A model generated the notes under the pieces. The model did not search any database and was not told the origin of the DNA. It saw nothing but the letters and a program-made list of their open reading frames with translations. Position numbers and translations under genes: made by a program. Source: Bdellovibrio sp. KM01 (GTDB lineage: Bacteria > Bdellovibrionota > Bdellovibrionia > Bdellovibrionales > Bdellovibrionaceae). Taken from it: DNA of 64,000 nt. Location of the stretch: NCBI RefSeq assembly GCF_013752535.1, contig NZ_CP058348.1:682001-746000 (forward strand), given 5' to 3'. Positions 8,443 through 17,382 of the stretch are shown here, in pieces. The first letter of the stretch is position 1, and each line of letters starts with the position of its first letter.

Positions 8443-11172
8443 ATGCTACAAATTGTCCCAATCGAAAATCGCTCGCAGATCAACGAGCTATTTGCCAAAT
8501 ACAATCCACGAGAACAGTCTTGGCTGGTTTCGGATTTGCGCACCAAATTCGAATTGCAGCAAAAGATCTTAGCTCGTGACGGCCAATATGTGGACGAATC
8601 GGTTCTGCGTGCCAGCGATTTGTGGAAGTTATTGTTAAAACGTCTGGAACCCCGTTTGCGTTTGGTGAGTAATCCCTTCGCGCGTTCCATTTTGCGCACA
8701 GTCTTGGATGAAAACGCCGAAGCCTTGGGAGTGAATTCTTCCGCAGAAGACACGGTCTTTTCTTATATTGATCAATTAGCTGCGATCATTTTCCATCCCG
8801 AGGGAACGCAAAAACTCAACGATTGGTTCGAGGAACATCCCGAAGCCAAAAATCGTTGGGGAGCTTGGTATCTGCGTGCCCGTTTCTGCGCGATTCAGCT
8901 TTTAGAAAAATACAACATCATCACGGCGGGCTGGATCACGTCTTACCTTCAAAACTTCAATGACCTTGAAAGAGTTTGGGATATTCCATTGATCGTGGAT
9001 TTAAGCGGCGAGATCTCCCGCGTCGAGGCGGAAATTTTAAGAACTCTGTCGCGTACGATCGACGTTGTCGTGCTGGAGCCATCGCCCACGTGGCGTGAAG
9101 AATTTAAATACCTGTTGCGACCCTATGAAGATTTACGTGGGCAAAGTTCGTCCATTAAAAAGCTTCAGCCTGCAGCTCCCGTAACTAAGATCAAAGAAGT
9201 TCTGCGCTTTTCTGGGATGCTTGCAGAAATTAAAAACTCTGTCGGTCAGGTTCGTAAATGGTTAGAGGCGGGGATACCTGCTGACAACATTGCAGTGATT
9301 GCTCCCGATATCGAGCAATACTGGCCTGTCTTGCAAGCCTTCCTAAAAGAGGAAGGCATCCCTGTTCAAAAAGATATTACACACAAAATCCAAAGTTTGC
9401 CTTCGGCTACACGTTGGTTGGCAACTTTGCGTGCAAAGAGTGGGCGCCTGTCTTCATCAGATTTGGAAATCTCGTTTTTCGAAAAACATGAATCTCAAGC
9501 GCTTCGTTATGAAGACTTTAAAGCATTGTTTAAAAGCCTTTACGTGAATGAAGATCTGGCCCGCAATGAATTGATACATAAAATTTATTTCGAGCAGATT
9601 GATTTAAGCGGCCCCGTGGTACGCGATGAATTTGTTGGGAAGGCCTTAAGCTTTTGGAGTTCCTCTGATACGGACGTCGTGCAAATCGTGTTGCGCGAAC
9701 TTTTGCAGAATGCGACGGCCAATACCAAATTGATCTGGAAAGAATGGCTAAGCTATCTTGAAAGTATCGTCGCCGCCAAAGAATACAACCTGGAAAAAGG
9801 CGAGAGTTCCGGCGTTCTGGTCACTAAGCTTATGTCTGCGTACAGCGAAAAAGCTCGTTATCGAATTTTCGTAGGACTGACGGATGAGTCTTTAAAGTCT
9901 CGCAATAAAACCCAGCTGTCGGGCTCTGATTATTTTGATCTTGCCAAAGACATCGGTTTTTATCTGGATAATCCGGATCAAAGCGATCTGGCTTTTGAGT
10001 TAAAACTTTTAGCGGAAGCGGATTCGGTTCACGACATCTATTGTTTCGGTGGCACAGATCTTTCCGGTACACTTTGTTCGCCATCTACTTTCTGGATGAG
10101 CTTAAATGAAGGCCACGCCCACGAAACATTGACAGTGCCGCTGGAAACTCGTTGGGATGAAATTCAGTATTCAAAGCAGGGTGCGAACAGAACTTGGGTC
10201 GATAATCGTAAAGCCGAAATCGAGCACAAAATTCAATTGGATCTTGGAAAAGCAGATTTGCCTTTGGTGGAACTTAAGAAGCTCCCAAGCATTTCTGCCT
10301 CTGCGATTGAAAGTTATTTGGAGTGTCCGTTTATTTTCGCGGCCCAAAGATACTTTAAACTCAAAGACCTGCCCGAGGTGGATCTGGATGTGGATCACCG
10401 TACTCGCGGGCAGTTAGCCCATGCCTTGTTTGAAAAACTCACTCAAGAGCCGATGCGTTTTGATTGGCAATCTGCTGAGATCGAAGAAATTCTGGAATCA
10501 GTTCGTAAAGACAAAAACATGTTGTTCGCGGATGAGCGCCTGTGGCTGCCTTTGCGTAAAAAGCATGTGCAGTTGGCCCAAAGATTCCTGGATTTCGAAA
10601 AAACCTGGCGCCAGGAATACAACCGGACAAAAACTCTGGCGCGTGAAAAGCGTTTTGAATTTTACCTGGATCCAAAAAGTGAAACCCTTAGTAAGGAGGC
10701 CAGCGATGGCGCTTTCCGAATCTCGGGTTCTATAGACCGTGTGGATACTGATCAAGACGGCCACTTGGTGCTGTTGGATTATAAAAGCTCCGCTGGCGGT
10801 ATCTCAGCCCACGGTTCATGGCTTAAAAACCATGAACTGCAACTTTTGTTTTACATGTGGGTGATTGAAAAATCCCTGATGGAAGAAATGAAGGGCGAAG
10901 TCATTGGCTTGTTTTATTATATTTTCCGTACCTTTGATCGCAAAGGTTTCCGCGTTAACGATAAAGCGGGCCGTTTGTATCCCGCAACTCGCACCAAAGA
11001 TAAAAATGCCACTTTGGAAGCGAAAGAACTTTATTTAACAGAGTTTTCAAAAATTTTGATGGCAACCTTGGAACGTATCCGTCTGGGCGAGATTCGTCCC
11101 GCACCGGTAGATACGCAAATTTGTACCTCGTGTGAATGGAGAAGACAGTGTCGAGCACCGCACCTCAATTAA
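8443..11172 (+). CDS. addB: AddB-like ATP-dependent nuclease subunit B
   Basis: 909 residues. Partner of the AddA-like helicase-nuclease in double-strand-break resection for recombination. The C-terminal third is a PD-(D/E)XK nuclease domain (GSIDRVDT, then LLDYKSS with the catalytic D and K). Four cysteines match the AddB iron-sulfur staple: C628 (LECPFIF) and the C-x2-C-x5-C set C894, C897, C903. The N-terminal two-thirds resembles a degenerate helicase, and no intact Walker A was found there. The ATG at 8443 follows an in-frame TTG at 8440; no strong ribosome site separates them. The next gene starts 37 bp before its stop. Confidence 0.82.
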   Translation: MLQIVPIENRSQINELFAKYNPREQSWLVSDLRTKFELQQKILARDGQYVDESVLRASDLWKLLLKRLEPRLRLVSNPFARSILRTVLDENAEALGVNSSAEDTVFSYIDQLAAIIFHPEGTQKLNDWFEEHPEAKNRWGAWYLRARFCAIQLLEKYNIITAGWITSYLQNFNDLERVWDIPLIVDLSGEISRVEAEILRTLSRTIDVVVLEPSPTWREEFKYLLRPYEDLRGQSSSIKKLQPAAPVTKIKEVLRFSGMLAEIKNSVGQVRKWLEAGIPADNIAVIAPDIEQYWPVLQAFLKEEGIPVQKDITHKIQSLPSATRWLATLRAKSGRLSSSDLEISFFEKHESQALRYEDFKALFKSLYVNEDLARNELIHKIYFEQIDLSGPVVRDEFVGKALSFWSSSDTDVVQIVLRELLQNATANTKLIWKEWLSYLESIVAAKEYNLEKGESSGVLVTKLMSAYSEKARYRIFVGLTDESLKSRNKTQLSGSDYFDLAKDIGFYLDNPDQSDLAFELKLLAEADSVHDIYCFGGTDLSGTLCSPSTFWMSLNEGHAHETLTVPLETRWDEIQYSKQGANRTWVDNRKAEIEHKIQLDLGKADLPLVELKKLPSISASAIESYLECPFIFAAQRYFKLKDLPEVDLDVDHRTRGQLAHALFEKLTQEPMRFDWQSAEIEEILESVRKDKNMLFADERLWLPLRKKHVQLAQRFLDFEKTWRQEYNRTKTLAREKRFEFYLDPKSETLSKEASDGAFRISGSIDRVDTDQDGHLVLLDYKSSAGGISAHGSWLKNHELQLLFYMWVIEKSLMEEMKGEVIGLFYYIFRTFDRKGFRVNDKAGRLYPATRTKDKNATLEAKELYLTEFSKILMATLERIRLGEIRPAPVDTQICTSCEWRRQCRAPHLN

Positions 11173-14100
11173 AAAACACGATTCTTCGCGCAGGTGCCGG
11201 AGCAGGTAAGACCACTCGTTTGACCGAGTTGTTTCTGGATTATGCCGCTTACTTTAAAACTGTGCATGGCAAGTTGCCACGTATCGTGGTGACGACGTTC
11301 ACTCGAAAAGCGACTCAAGAATTAAAAGAACGTCTATCCGCAGAAGCTTTAAAGCGTAAAAGCGATGAGCTTTTCCACTATGCAAATTCGCGTTCACAAG
11401 TTCAAATTTCCACGATCCACGGAGTTTTAAGTCTGTTTTTATCCCGCTATGGCTCTGCCATCGGATTGACTCCGGATTATAAAATCATGAGCGACAGTGA
11501 AATTCGTCGTGGCGCGCGAAAAATCATGCGTAAGCATATCCTGGAAAATCCAAACCTTCAGGAGCTTTTGGAAGAGTACGAATTCAGCGTGATTGAAAGT
11601 GCCTTGTTGCAATATTTCTCGGAAAGAATTGTTTTCCCGCAATCGCGTTTTATTTCCGCTGAAGAACAGGAAATTGAAACTCGCAAAGTCATCAAAGACA
11701 TCGGTGGTCGTTTAAAACGCGTCTGTCTGGAGATCGATCAGGAAACTGATAACGAGAAATGGAAGGAATACTGCGCAAATCTATGGTCCTTTAATTGGGA
11801 TGCACAGGATTTGGGACAGTTCTTTGGAATGCTGCAGGGGATGTGGGATGGGATTACCAAACCCCAGTACCGCAAGGCGTCTCCGCCATTCAGTGGCAGT
11901 TTGAACGACGAGCTTGAAGAACTGCGTGATCGTATCGATAAATTGTTGGAAGCTTCACGCTATCGTCCAGATTACTGGATGAAGCATCAAAAGAACTGCG
12001 AGCAGTTTGAAACCCTGGCACAACTTTTCTGTCAGGATTTGATGCAACAAAAATTGGAAAGCGGTTTGCTTTCCATGTCTGATTTGGAAACCTTAAGTTA
12101 TAAGATCATCAAAGAATCTCCTGAATCTGCAGAAAACTTTTCGCAAGAGTGGGATTTCTGGATGGTCGACGAGTATCAAGACACCAGCCCGATTCAAGTG
12201 GAAATCTTGCGCGGCCTGATTGGCAGCAAACTTCATTTCGTCGTGGGTGACCCTCAACAAAGTATTTACTTGTTCCGTGGTGCCCGCTCTGAAGTTTTCC
12301 AAGAAAAGGTGAATGAAATTTCCCTGCAAGAGGGCGATGTTCAAGAAAAGCTGGTAAACTATCGTTCCACGCCGGAAGTATTGGAGTTTTTCAATCACTA
12401 CTTCACGCGATTGGATCGTAAGCAATTTGCTTCCATGACTCCGCATCCTGAAAAAGAGAAAAAGGGACCTGCCGATCCCGTGGTTCAAGTCCTTGTAACT
12501 GAAACCACTGCCGAAGACGAAGTTTCTAAGGAATACTTGGGAACGGTGTCGCGTATTCAAGAACTATTGAATGAGGGAGTGTCGCCAGAGCAGATCTGTG
12601 TTCTGTCCAGAACGCACAAAGTTTTGTCTGATATTGCCAAGGTCGCACAAGATTACGGTGTGCCTTTGCAACTTCACAGCGGCAGCGGTTTTTATGAACG
12701 CCGTGAAGTCTTGGATGCATTATCGATTCTGAAATTCTTAGTGAATCCCCATGACAACGCCAATTTCGTGGCGTTGTTGCGCTCGCCCTGGCTTGCCATG
12801 ACGGACACGGAAATTATGGATCTTTGCCATAGCTTTAAACACTCCTTCTGGAGAGAAGCTCTTAAAACTCTTGAGAGCAGATCTGCACAGCATCCGATTT
12901 CGATTTTAAAAACGTTGCTGGAAACCAGTGAAGAAAAAGGCCTGTCATTCACTCTGAAAAGTGCTTTGATTGATTTAGGTTTGTTTGATTATTCCGCGCG
13001 TATTGATTCCACGGGCCGTCGCGAGGCGAATTTGTGGAAAGTGGTTTCTTTGCTTAGCGAAGAAGAACGTCGTCCTGGATTTAACTTCCTAGATTTCCTG
13101 GATAGCAGCCTGGATTCTTTGTCGACAGATGAAGGGGGCGAAGATTCAGATGCAACACCGGTGATTGAACCAAAGCGTGTGAACTTCATGACCGTGCATG
13201 CCTCGAAAGGTTTGCAATTTGAACACGTGATTTTGCCTGGAATGGGTAAAGATCCGCGCGCAAGCTTTGCTCCAGTAATTTCTTTCCATGAAAAAACAGG
13301 TCAATGGACATTGAAAGTTCGTGATGAAGAAACGCAGATGCTGGCCGGCAGTATTCTGGCCGATCAAATCATGGAAGAGCTTCGTCGTCGTGAAGGTGAC
13401 GAGTTCCATCGCGTGCTTTATGTGGCCTTAACGCGTGCAAAATCCGGTGTGACTTTGCAATGGGACGAGAAAAAGATCGGGAAAAAATCCTGGGCGGCAT
13501 TGTGTCCTTTGAATATCGAAGAAGGATTCCACGAAGAAGCTGACTTCTCCTATGTTGTGCGCCGTGAAAATCCACATCCTGTAAAAATGGCGGATCAAGA
13601 GCTTGAACACAAAGAGTTGCGTGCTCCTTGGTCGGTAAACCATAAAGAAGAAAAGCGTAAGTATATTTCCGTAACGGAATTAGTTGCGCCTGAAGCGGTC
13701 TCTGGATCCGAGTACGTTCAGACTGTGGCTCAATTAGCGCCCGGACTGGCACGTGCTCAGCAGGGAACGATGGCTCATCGCCTGTTTGAATCCTTGAAGT
13801 TCACATCTTATGAAGAACTTTTAAAGATCTCTGATGAAGATTTGAAAGCACCATTGACGTTTCTGGCGGAAACGGAACAACTGCCACTTTTGAAAATCAT
13901 TGAAAATGGTTTTGTGGAGTGGGGTTTTGCGTTGATGGAGCAAAATGCTTTAATGCAGGGGCAGATCGACTTGTGGGGCATCGTTGATGACACGGTTTGG
14001 TTGGTGGATTACAAAACAGGCTCGCAACGTTATTCAGAAACTGCGTTTAAACAATTGGAAGCCTATGCTTGGGCTTTATATCGCATGAAGTATCTGGATC

Positions 14101-14246
14101 GCGTGAGGACTGTGAAATTGGCGGTGGTTTATCCGATGGACGAAATCGTTAAGATCAAGGAAATTCCGCAGCTGACAGAGCTGAACACGCGTATGAAGTC
14201 ACAGATTGCCGATTATATTAAGCAGCCTGATAATAAGCGGCCTTAA
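11136..14246 (+). CDS. addA: AddA-like UvrD-family helicase/nuclease
   Basis: 1036 residues. ATP-dependent DNA helicase and nuclease that loads at double-strand ends with AddB. Motifs in order: Walker A AGAGAGKTT (residues 19-27), motif Ia TTFTRKAT, motif II DEYQDTSPIQ (near 344), motif III GDPQQSIYLFRG, motif V MTVHASKGLQFEHV and motif VI YVALTRAKSG. A C-terminal PD-(D/E)XK nuclease follows (QGQIDLWG and VDYKTG near 958). Two nuclease domains in the pair, and no RecC or RecD nearby, support AddAB rather than RecBCD. It overlaps addB by 37 bp, indicating translational coupling. Confidence 0.88.
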   Translation: MEKTVSSTAPQLKNTILRAGAGAGKTTRLTELFLDYAAYFKTVHGKLPRIVVTTFTRKATQELKERLSAEALKRKSDELFHYANSRSQVQISTIHGVLSLFLSRYGSAIGLTPDYKIMSDSEIRRGARKIMRKHILENPNLQELLEEYEFSVIESALLQYFSERIVFPQSRFISAEEQEIETRKVIKDIGGRLKRVCLEIDQETDNEKWKEYCANLWSFNWDAQDLGQFFGMLQGMWDGITKPQYRKASPPFSGSLNDELEELRDRIDKLLEASRYRPDYWMKHQKNCEQFETLAQLFCQDLMQQKLESGLLSMSDLETLSYKIIKESPESAENFSQEWDFWMVDEYQDTSPIQVEILRGLIGSKLHFVVGDPQQSIYLFRGARSEVFQEKVNEISLQEGDVQEKLVNYRSTPEVLEFFNHYFTRLDRKQFASMTPHPEKEKKGPADPVVQVLVTETTAEDEVSKEYLGTVSRIQELLNEGVSPEQICVLSRTHKVLSDIAKVAQDYGVPLQLHSGSGFYERREVLDALSILKFLVNPHDNANFVALLRSPWLAMTDTEIMDLCHSFKHSFWREALKTLESRSAQHPISILKTLLETSEEKGLSFTLKSALIDLGLFDYSARIDSTGRREANLWKVVSLLSEEERRPGFNFLDFLDSSLDSLSTDEGGEDSDATPVIEPKRVNFMTVHASKGLQFEHVILPGMGKDPRASFAPVISFHEKTGQWTLKVRDEETQMLAGSILADQIMEELRRREGDEFHRVLYVALTRAKSGVTLQWDEKKIGKKSWAALCPLNIEEGFHEEADFSYVVRRENPHPVKMADQELEHKELRAPWSVNHKEEKRKYISVTELVAPEAVSGSEYVQTVAQLAPGLARAQQGTMAHRLFESLKFTSYEELLKISDEDLKAPLTFLAETEQLPLLKIIENGFVEWGFALMEQNALMQGQIDLWGIVDDTVWLVDYKTGSQRYSETAFKQLEAYAWALYRMKYLDRVRTVKLAVVYPMDEIVKIKEIPQLTELNTRMKSQIADYIKQPDNKRP

Positions 14247-14252
14247 GGGCCG
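14237..14252 (+). terminator. GC-rich hairpin at the end of addA
   Basis: GCGGCC, loop TTAA(G), GGCCGC, with the addA stop codon inside the loop and no T-tract. A hairpin with the same centre (GGCCTTAAGGGCC) occurs at 42764-42776. It may be a weak terminator or an RNA-stabilising end. Confidence 0.35.
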
Positions 14253-14316
14253 CGCGACGATATGAAGCGGCCGTCCAGCAGTTGACTCTGCGAAGGCTCG
14301 TGGTCACGATCAGGGT

Positions 14317-15066
14317 GTGAAAAACAATCGCGGTTATATTCAAATTTTTTCTGATGGTGCTTGTTCTGGAAATCCCGGTCCTGGTGGCTGGGCGTCGGTC
14401 GTTTTGTTACCCGATGACACCGTCACGGAATTAGGCGCAGGTGATCGCGCAACGACGAACAATCGTATGGAAATGAAGGCCACAATCGAGGCCTTAAAGT
14501 TCGTCGCGGAAGTTCCAGGTCCCGTGCATTTCTACACTGACTCAACATATGTTATTCGCGGAATTACCCAATGGGTTTTCGGTTGGAAAAAACGCGGTTG
14601 GAAAACGGCCGAAGGTGGCGAAGTTTCCAATCGTGATTTGTGGGAAGAGTTAAGCCAAGTCGTGCAAGCCCGTGGGCCCAGCAATAAAGTCGATTGGCGC
14701 TACAGCCGTGGTCACGTCGGTATTCCGGGAAATGAGCGCTGCGATCAGATTGCCGTCGCCTTTTCTAAAAACGATTACATCGATTTGTATTCCGGAAGTC
14801 TTAAAAATTACCCTATCAATATTTTGGAAGTCCCTGCGGATCATTCTTTGCCCGAGATGAAATCTCCGACCGAGAAAAAAGCAGCTTTCAGTTATTTAAG
14901 CAGTATCGGTGGACTGGTGTATCGTCATCGTGATTGGCCATCTTGCCAAAAACGTGTGAGTGGAAAGTCCGGTGCAAAATTTAAAAAATCCACTTCGGCA
15001 CAGGATGAATTAGAAATTCTAAAATCCTGGGGTCTTCCGGTCAGCACACCTATTAAAGAAGGATAG
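14317..15066 (+). CDS. rnhA: Ribonuclease HI with extra C-terminal hybrid-binding-like domain
   Basis: 249 residues; ordinary bacterial RNase HI is about 155. The N-terminal domain (residues 5-150) has the four catalytic acidic residues in FSDGACSGNPGPGG, NNRMEMKATIEAL, FYTDSTYVIRG and NERCDQIAVAF, so it should cleave the RNA strand of RNA/DNA hybrids. After a linker, residues about 188-240 read like the hybrid-binding domain of eukaryotic RNase H1 (Cauli_VI family): GGLVYRHRDWPSCQKRVSG then GAKFKK. In eukaryotic enzymes that domain is N-terminal. The start is GTG with a weak ribosome site. An SDR gene follows 3 bp later. Catalytic call very sure; C-terminal domain call moderately sure. Confidence 0.9.
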   Translation: MKNNRGYIQIFSDGACSGNPGPGGWASVVLLPDDTVTELGAGDRATTNNRMEMKATIEALKFVAEVPGPVHFYTDSTYVIRGITQWVFGWKKRGWKTAEGGEVSNRDLWEELSQVVQARGPSNKVDWRYSRGHVGIPGNERCDQIAVAFSKNDYIDLYSGSLKNYPINILEVPADHSLPEMKSPTEKKAAFSYLSSIGGLVYRHRDWPSCQKRVSGKSGAKFKKSTSAQDELEILKSWGLPVSTPIKEG

Positions 15067-15069
15067 TCT

Positions 15070-15843
15070 ATGGAAATTACAGGACGACATATTCTGATCA
15101 CAGGAGCAAACCGAGGTATCGGTCGTGCTTTCGCAAAAATGTGTGCGGAAGATAAAGCCAACGTTCACTTGGTGATTCGTAAAGAAGATGCCGAGCTGGT
15201 GGAAGAGCTGAATGCTGCTGGAGCCAAGTCCGTCACAGTTTGGATTGCGAATCTCTCCGACCGCGCTGCCGTTTCGGAGTTAATTAAGAAACTTCAAGAT
15301 GTGCAGATCGATATTTTATTCAATAATGCCGGTCAATTGACAGGTGGGTTGTTGGAAACTCAATCCATGGATGAAATCTATGAGATGTTGCAAGTGAATG
15401 TGAACAGCTTGATTCAACTGACTCACGGCTTGTTGCCTGGAATGCTTGCTCGCAAACGCGGTAAGATCATCAACAACTCAAGCGTTGCGGCTTACATGTA
15501 TTTCCCTTCAAACTCCACGTATGCGGCTTCCAAGTCAGCTGTCGTGGCCTTTACTCAATGCTTGCATGCGGAGTTAAAGGACACGGGTGTTTCGACTTTG
15601 CTTTTGATCACGCCGGGAATTAAGACTCGCATGTTTGATAAGGTTGTGGATGTTTTCAGTAAAAACATGGAAGTTCCGAGTGAAACCATTTCGCCCGCTC
15701 AATACGTTAAGATGATCCGTGAAGCGATCTTGCATGATATCGATGTCTTGGAGCCATCGGGCTTAACAGGCTGGGCGCTGAAGGCCGCTAAGTTTGCAAA
15801 GCCGCTGTTTGATTTTGAAGTGGGTCGTCGCTTCCGCCGCTAA
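15070..15843 (+). CDS. Short-chain dehydrogenase/reductase
   Basis: 257 residues of the classical SDR family, NAD(P)H-dependent, substrate unknown. The cofactor motif TGANRGIG is at residues 11-18, NNAG near 90, the catalytic Ser in NNSSVAAY and Tyr/Lys in YAASK near 157-161. A basic R after the second strand (VIRKEDAE) favours NADPH. AAGGA precedes the ATG. It lies 3 bp after rnhA and is probably co-transcribed. The C terminus (FEVGRRFRR) is basic. Confidence 0.88.
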   Translation: MEITGRHILITGANRGIGRAFAKMCAEDKANVHLVIRKEDAELVEELNAAGAKSVTVWIANLSDRAAVSELIKKLQDVQIDILFNNAGQLTGGLLETQSMDEIYEMLQVNVNSLIQLTHGLLPGMLARKRGKIINNSSVAAYMYFPSNSTYAASKSAVVAFTQCLHAELKDTGVSTLLLITPGIKTRMFDKVVDVFSKNMEVPSETISPAQYVKMIREAILHDIDVLEPSGLTGWALKAAKFAKPLFDFEVGRRFRR

Positions 15844-15849
15844 TAAAAA

Positions 15850-15868
15850 AGGGGACTTATGGTCCCCT
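15850..15868. terminator. Hairpin terminator between convergent genes
   Basis: AGGGGAC, loop TTATG, GTCCCCT. On the minus strand it is followed by TTTTTTATT, a proper terminator for the lipoprotein gene ending at 15873. On the plus strand the T-tract is poor. Confidence 0.75.
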
Positions 15869-15872
15869 GTGA

Positions 15873-16460
15873 TTATTTCGTTTTATTGAAGAGGAGAGTC
15901 CCCGATCCGATCGGGCCGGTGACGGTCACCTTCATCTCTTTGCCTTCGATGTTTTTAATAGGAACCGGGAAGATCAAATTGTAAGCAGTAAAGAAACGAT
16001 TGTGAGTCGGGTAAAGGCTTACCAGCTCCGCCAACGCCGCCTTGTTGCGAGTAACTTTGCCTTCATAACGTTTGCCGTCGACATCCAGGAATGTTCTCCA
16101 CAAAGTCGTGTCTTTCTGAAGATCGTCATTCTTTCTTTCCGGAGTATAGAAGCTTAAAAAGAACTCAGTTTCAGTGCTAAGTTTGGTTTCGCGTTTCGCT
16201 TTTTCAGCTGCGAACTTGGAGTCTTCCCAAAGGTAAAAACGCGTCAATTGATCCAGCTGAGCTTCCGTCACTTCGGAGTTCAGCAAAGTCGCCTGCATTT
16301 CCAAAACATTGTAAAGTCCGGAGTACTTTGTCGTGCGGTCCGAGAATTTCTCTACCGTTTCAAAGTACTGATTCTCGGTGCGCAGGGCGCGACCCGTTTG
16401 GGTCACTTCATAAGAAGCGCAACCTGCGATTAACAATGTTAAAACCAAAATATATTTCAT
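15873..16460 (-). CDS. Small lipoprotein of unknown function
   Basis: 195 residues. It begins MKYILVLTLLIAGCASYE with lipobox IAGC, lipidated Cys at residue 14, and Ala/Ser next (no Asp+2), consistent with outer-membrane sorting. The rest is mixed alpha/beta, with a lone FLSFYTPERKNDDLQ segment and DVDGKRYEGKV. No family was recognised. Its ATG overlaps the stop codon of the upstream hydrolase (TAATG), so the two are translationally coupled and may act on the same envelope lipid (inference). Confidence 0.75.
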   Translation of the reverse strand: MKYILVLTLLIAGCASYEVTQTGRALRTENQYFETVEKFSDRTTKYSGLYNVLEMQATLLNSEVTEAQLDQLTRFYLWEDSKFAAEKAKRETKLSTETEFFLSFYTPERKNDDLQKDTTLWRTFLDVDGKRYEGKVTRNKAALAELVSLYPTHNRFFTAYNLIFPVPIKNIEGKEMKVTVTGPIGSGTLLFNKTK

Positions 16461-17311
16461 TAACGAGACTCCAAAATACTATCCAGAAATCTTTTAATAT
16501 CAGCAAAAGCTGTTTCGCGCATCACATCGTTGATGATCTCATGCTTAGCATTAGGGTACACCTTGATTTCTTTGCGCTTGCTGCCCAGGCGGTCGTAAAA
16601 CTTCAAAGCTTCTGGTGTGCTGCAAACAGGATCCTTTTCAGGAAGCAAAAACAAAGCAGGCTTTTTGATTTCATTGGCACGAGGTCTGACGTACTCCCAA
16701 TTTTCCAACATACCGACAAAAACTCCAGGAGACATTTTTGTGTGGCGAAGGGGATCGTTTTCGTACTCGCGAATGACGTCAGGGTCACTGGTTAGTGATT
16801 TGTTGGATAATTCATTCCCCAAAGTCAGTTTCGGTAAAATCTTATTCAGCAAAAAGGCTGCTGAAGATTTCACCAAAGGAACTTCCATCGATAATCCCAA
16901 AAGGGGAGCACTGATCACCAAAGCGTCGTGTCTGATGTCGGGATTTTGCAAAAGAGTTTTTAACTCCACCAAAGAACCCATCGAGTGACTGTACAGTACA
17001 ACCGGGCCTTTTTTTACTTTTTCGATGGCAAGAACTTTGTCCAAAAAGATTTTATGATCTTTGCAGTAATCATCGAAATGGACGCCGTATCCACGACGAC
17101 CTTCCGAGCGGCCATGCCCTCGAAGATCCCAGGCATAGAATGACCATTGGTCGTCTTTGAAAGCTTCAAAGAGGCGATGATAACACTCGGAGTGTTCGCC
17201 ATGTCCATGCGTCAGAATTATCGTGCCCTTCGAGTTGGGATTGTCCCAAACTTGAAAGAACAGATTAGTGTTGTCGAAACCTTTAAAAAAGCCTTCTTCT
17301 CTTTTGAGCAT
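16460..17311 (-). CDS. Alpha/beta hydrolase, lysophospholipase / monoacylglycerol lipase type
   Basis: 283 residues, serine hydrolase_4 group. Visible features are the oxyanion segment LTHGHGEHSECY near residue 35, WDLRGHGRSEGRRGYG, the nucleophile elbow YSHSMGS near residue 110, an acidic residue in LLPEKDPVCS near 230 and the catalytic His in YPNAKHEIIND near 258. No signal peptide, so probably cytoplasmic or membrane-peripheral. It would cleave fatty acyl esters from glycerol lipids. Upstream gene of the pair with the lipoprotein at 15873. Confidence 0.85.
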   Translation of the reverse strand: MLKREEGFFKGFDNTNLFFQVWDNPNSKGTIILTHGHGEHSECYHRLFEAFKDDQWSFYAWDLRGHGRSEGRRGYGVHFDDYCKDHKIFLDKVLAIEKVKKGPVVLYSHSMGSLVELKTLLQNPDIRHDALVISAPLLGLSMEVPLVKSSAAFLLNKILPKLTLGNELSNKSLTSDPDVIREYENDPLRHTKMSPGVFVGMLENWEYVRPRANEIKKPALFLLPEKDPVCSTPEALKFYDRLGSKRKEIKVYPNAKHEIINDVMRETAFADIKRFLDSILESR

Positions 17312-17382
17312 ATAAATTTAGATTGCCGCTTGCCCCGAATGAAAACAAGGTTTCTTTTCAGCTTCGAGGCCCGGTTTTAGGT

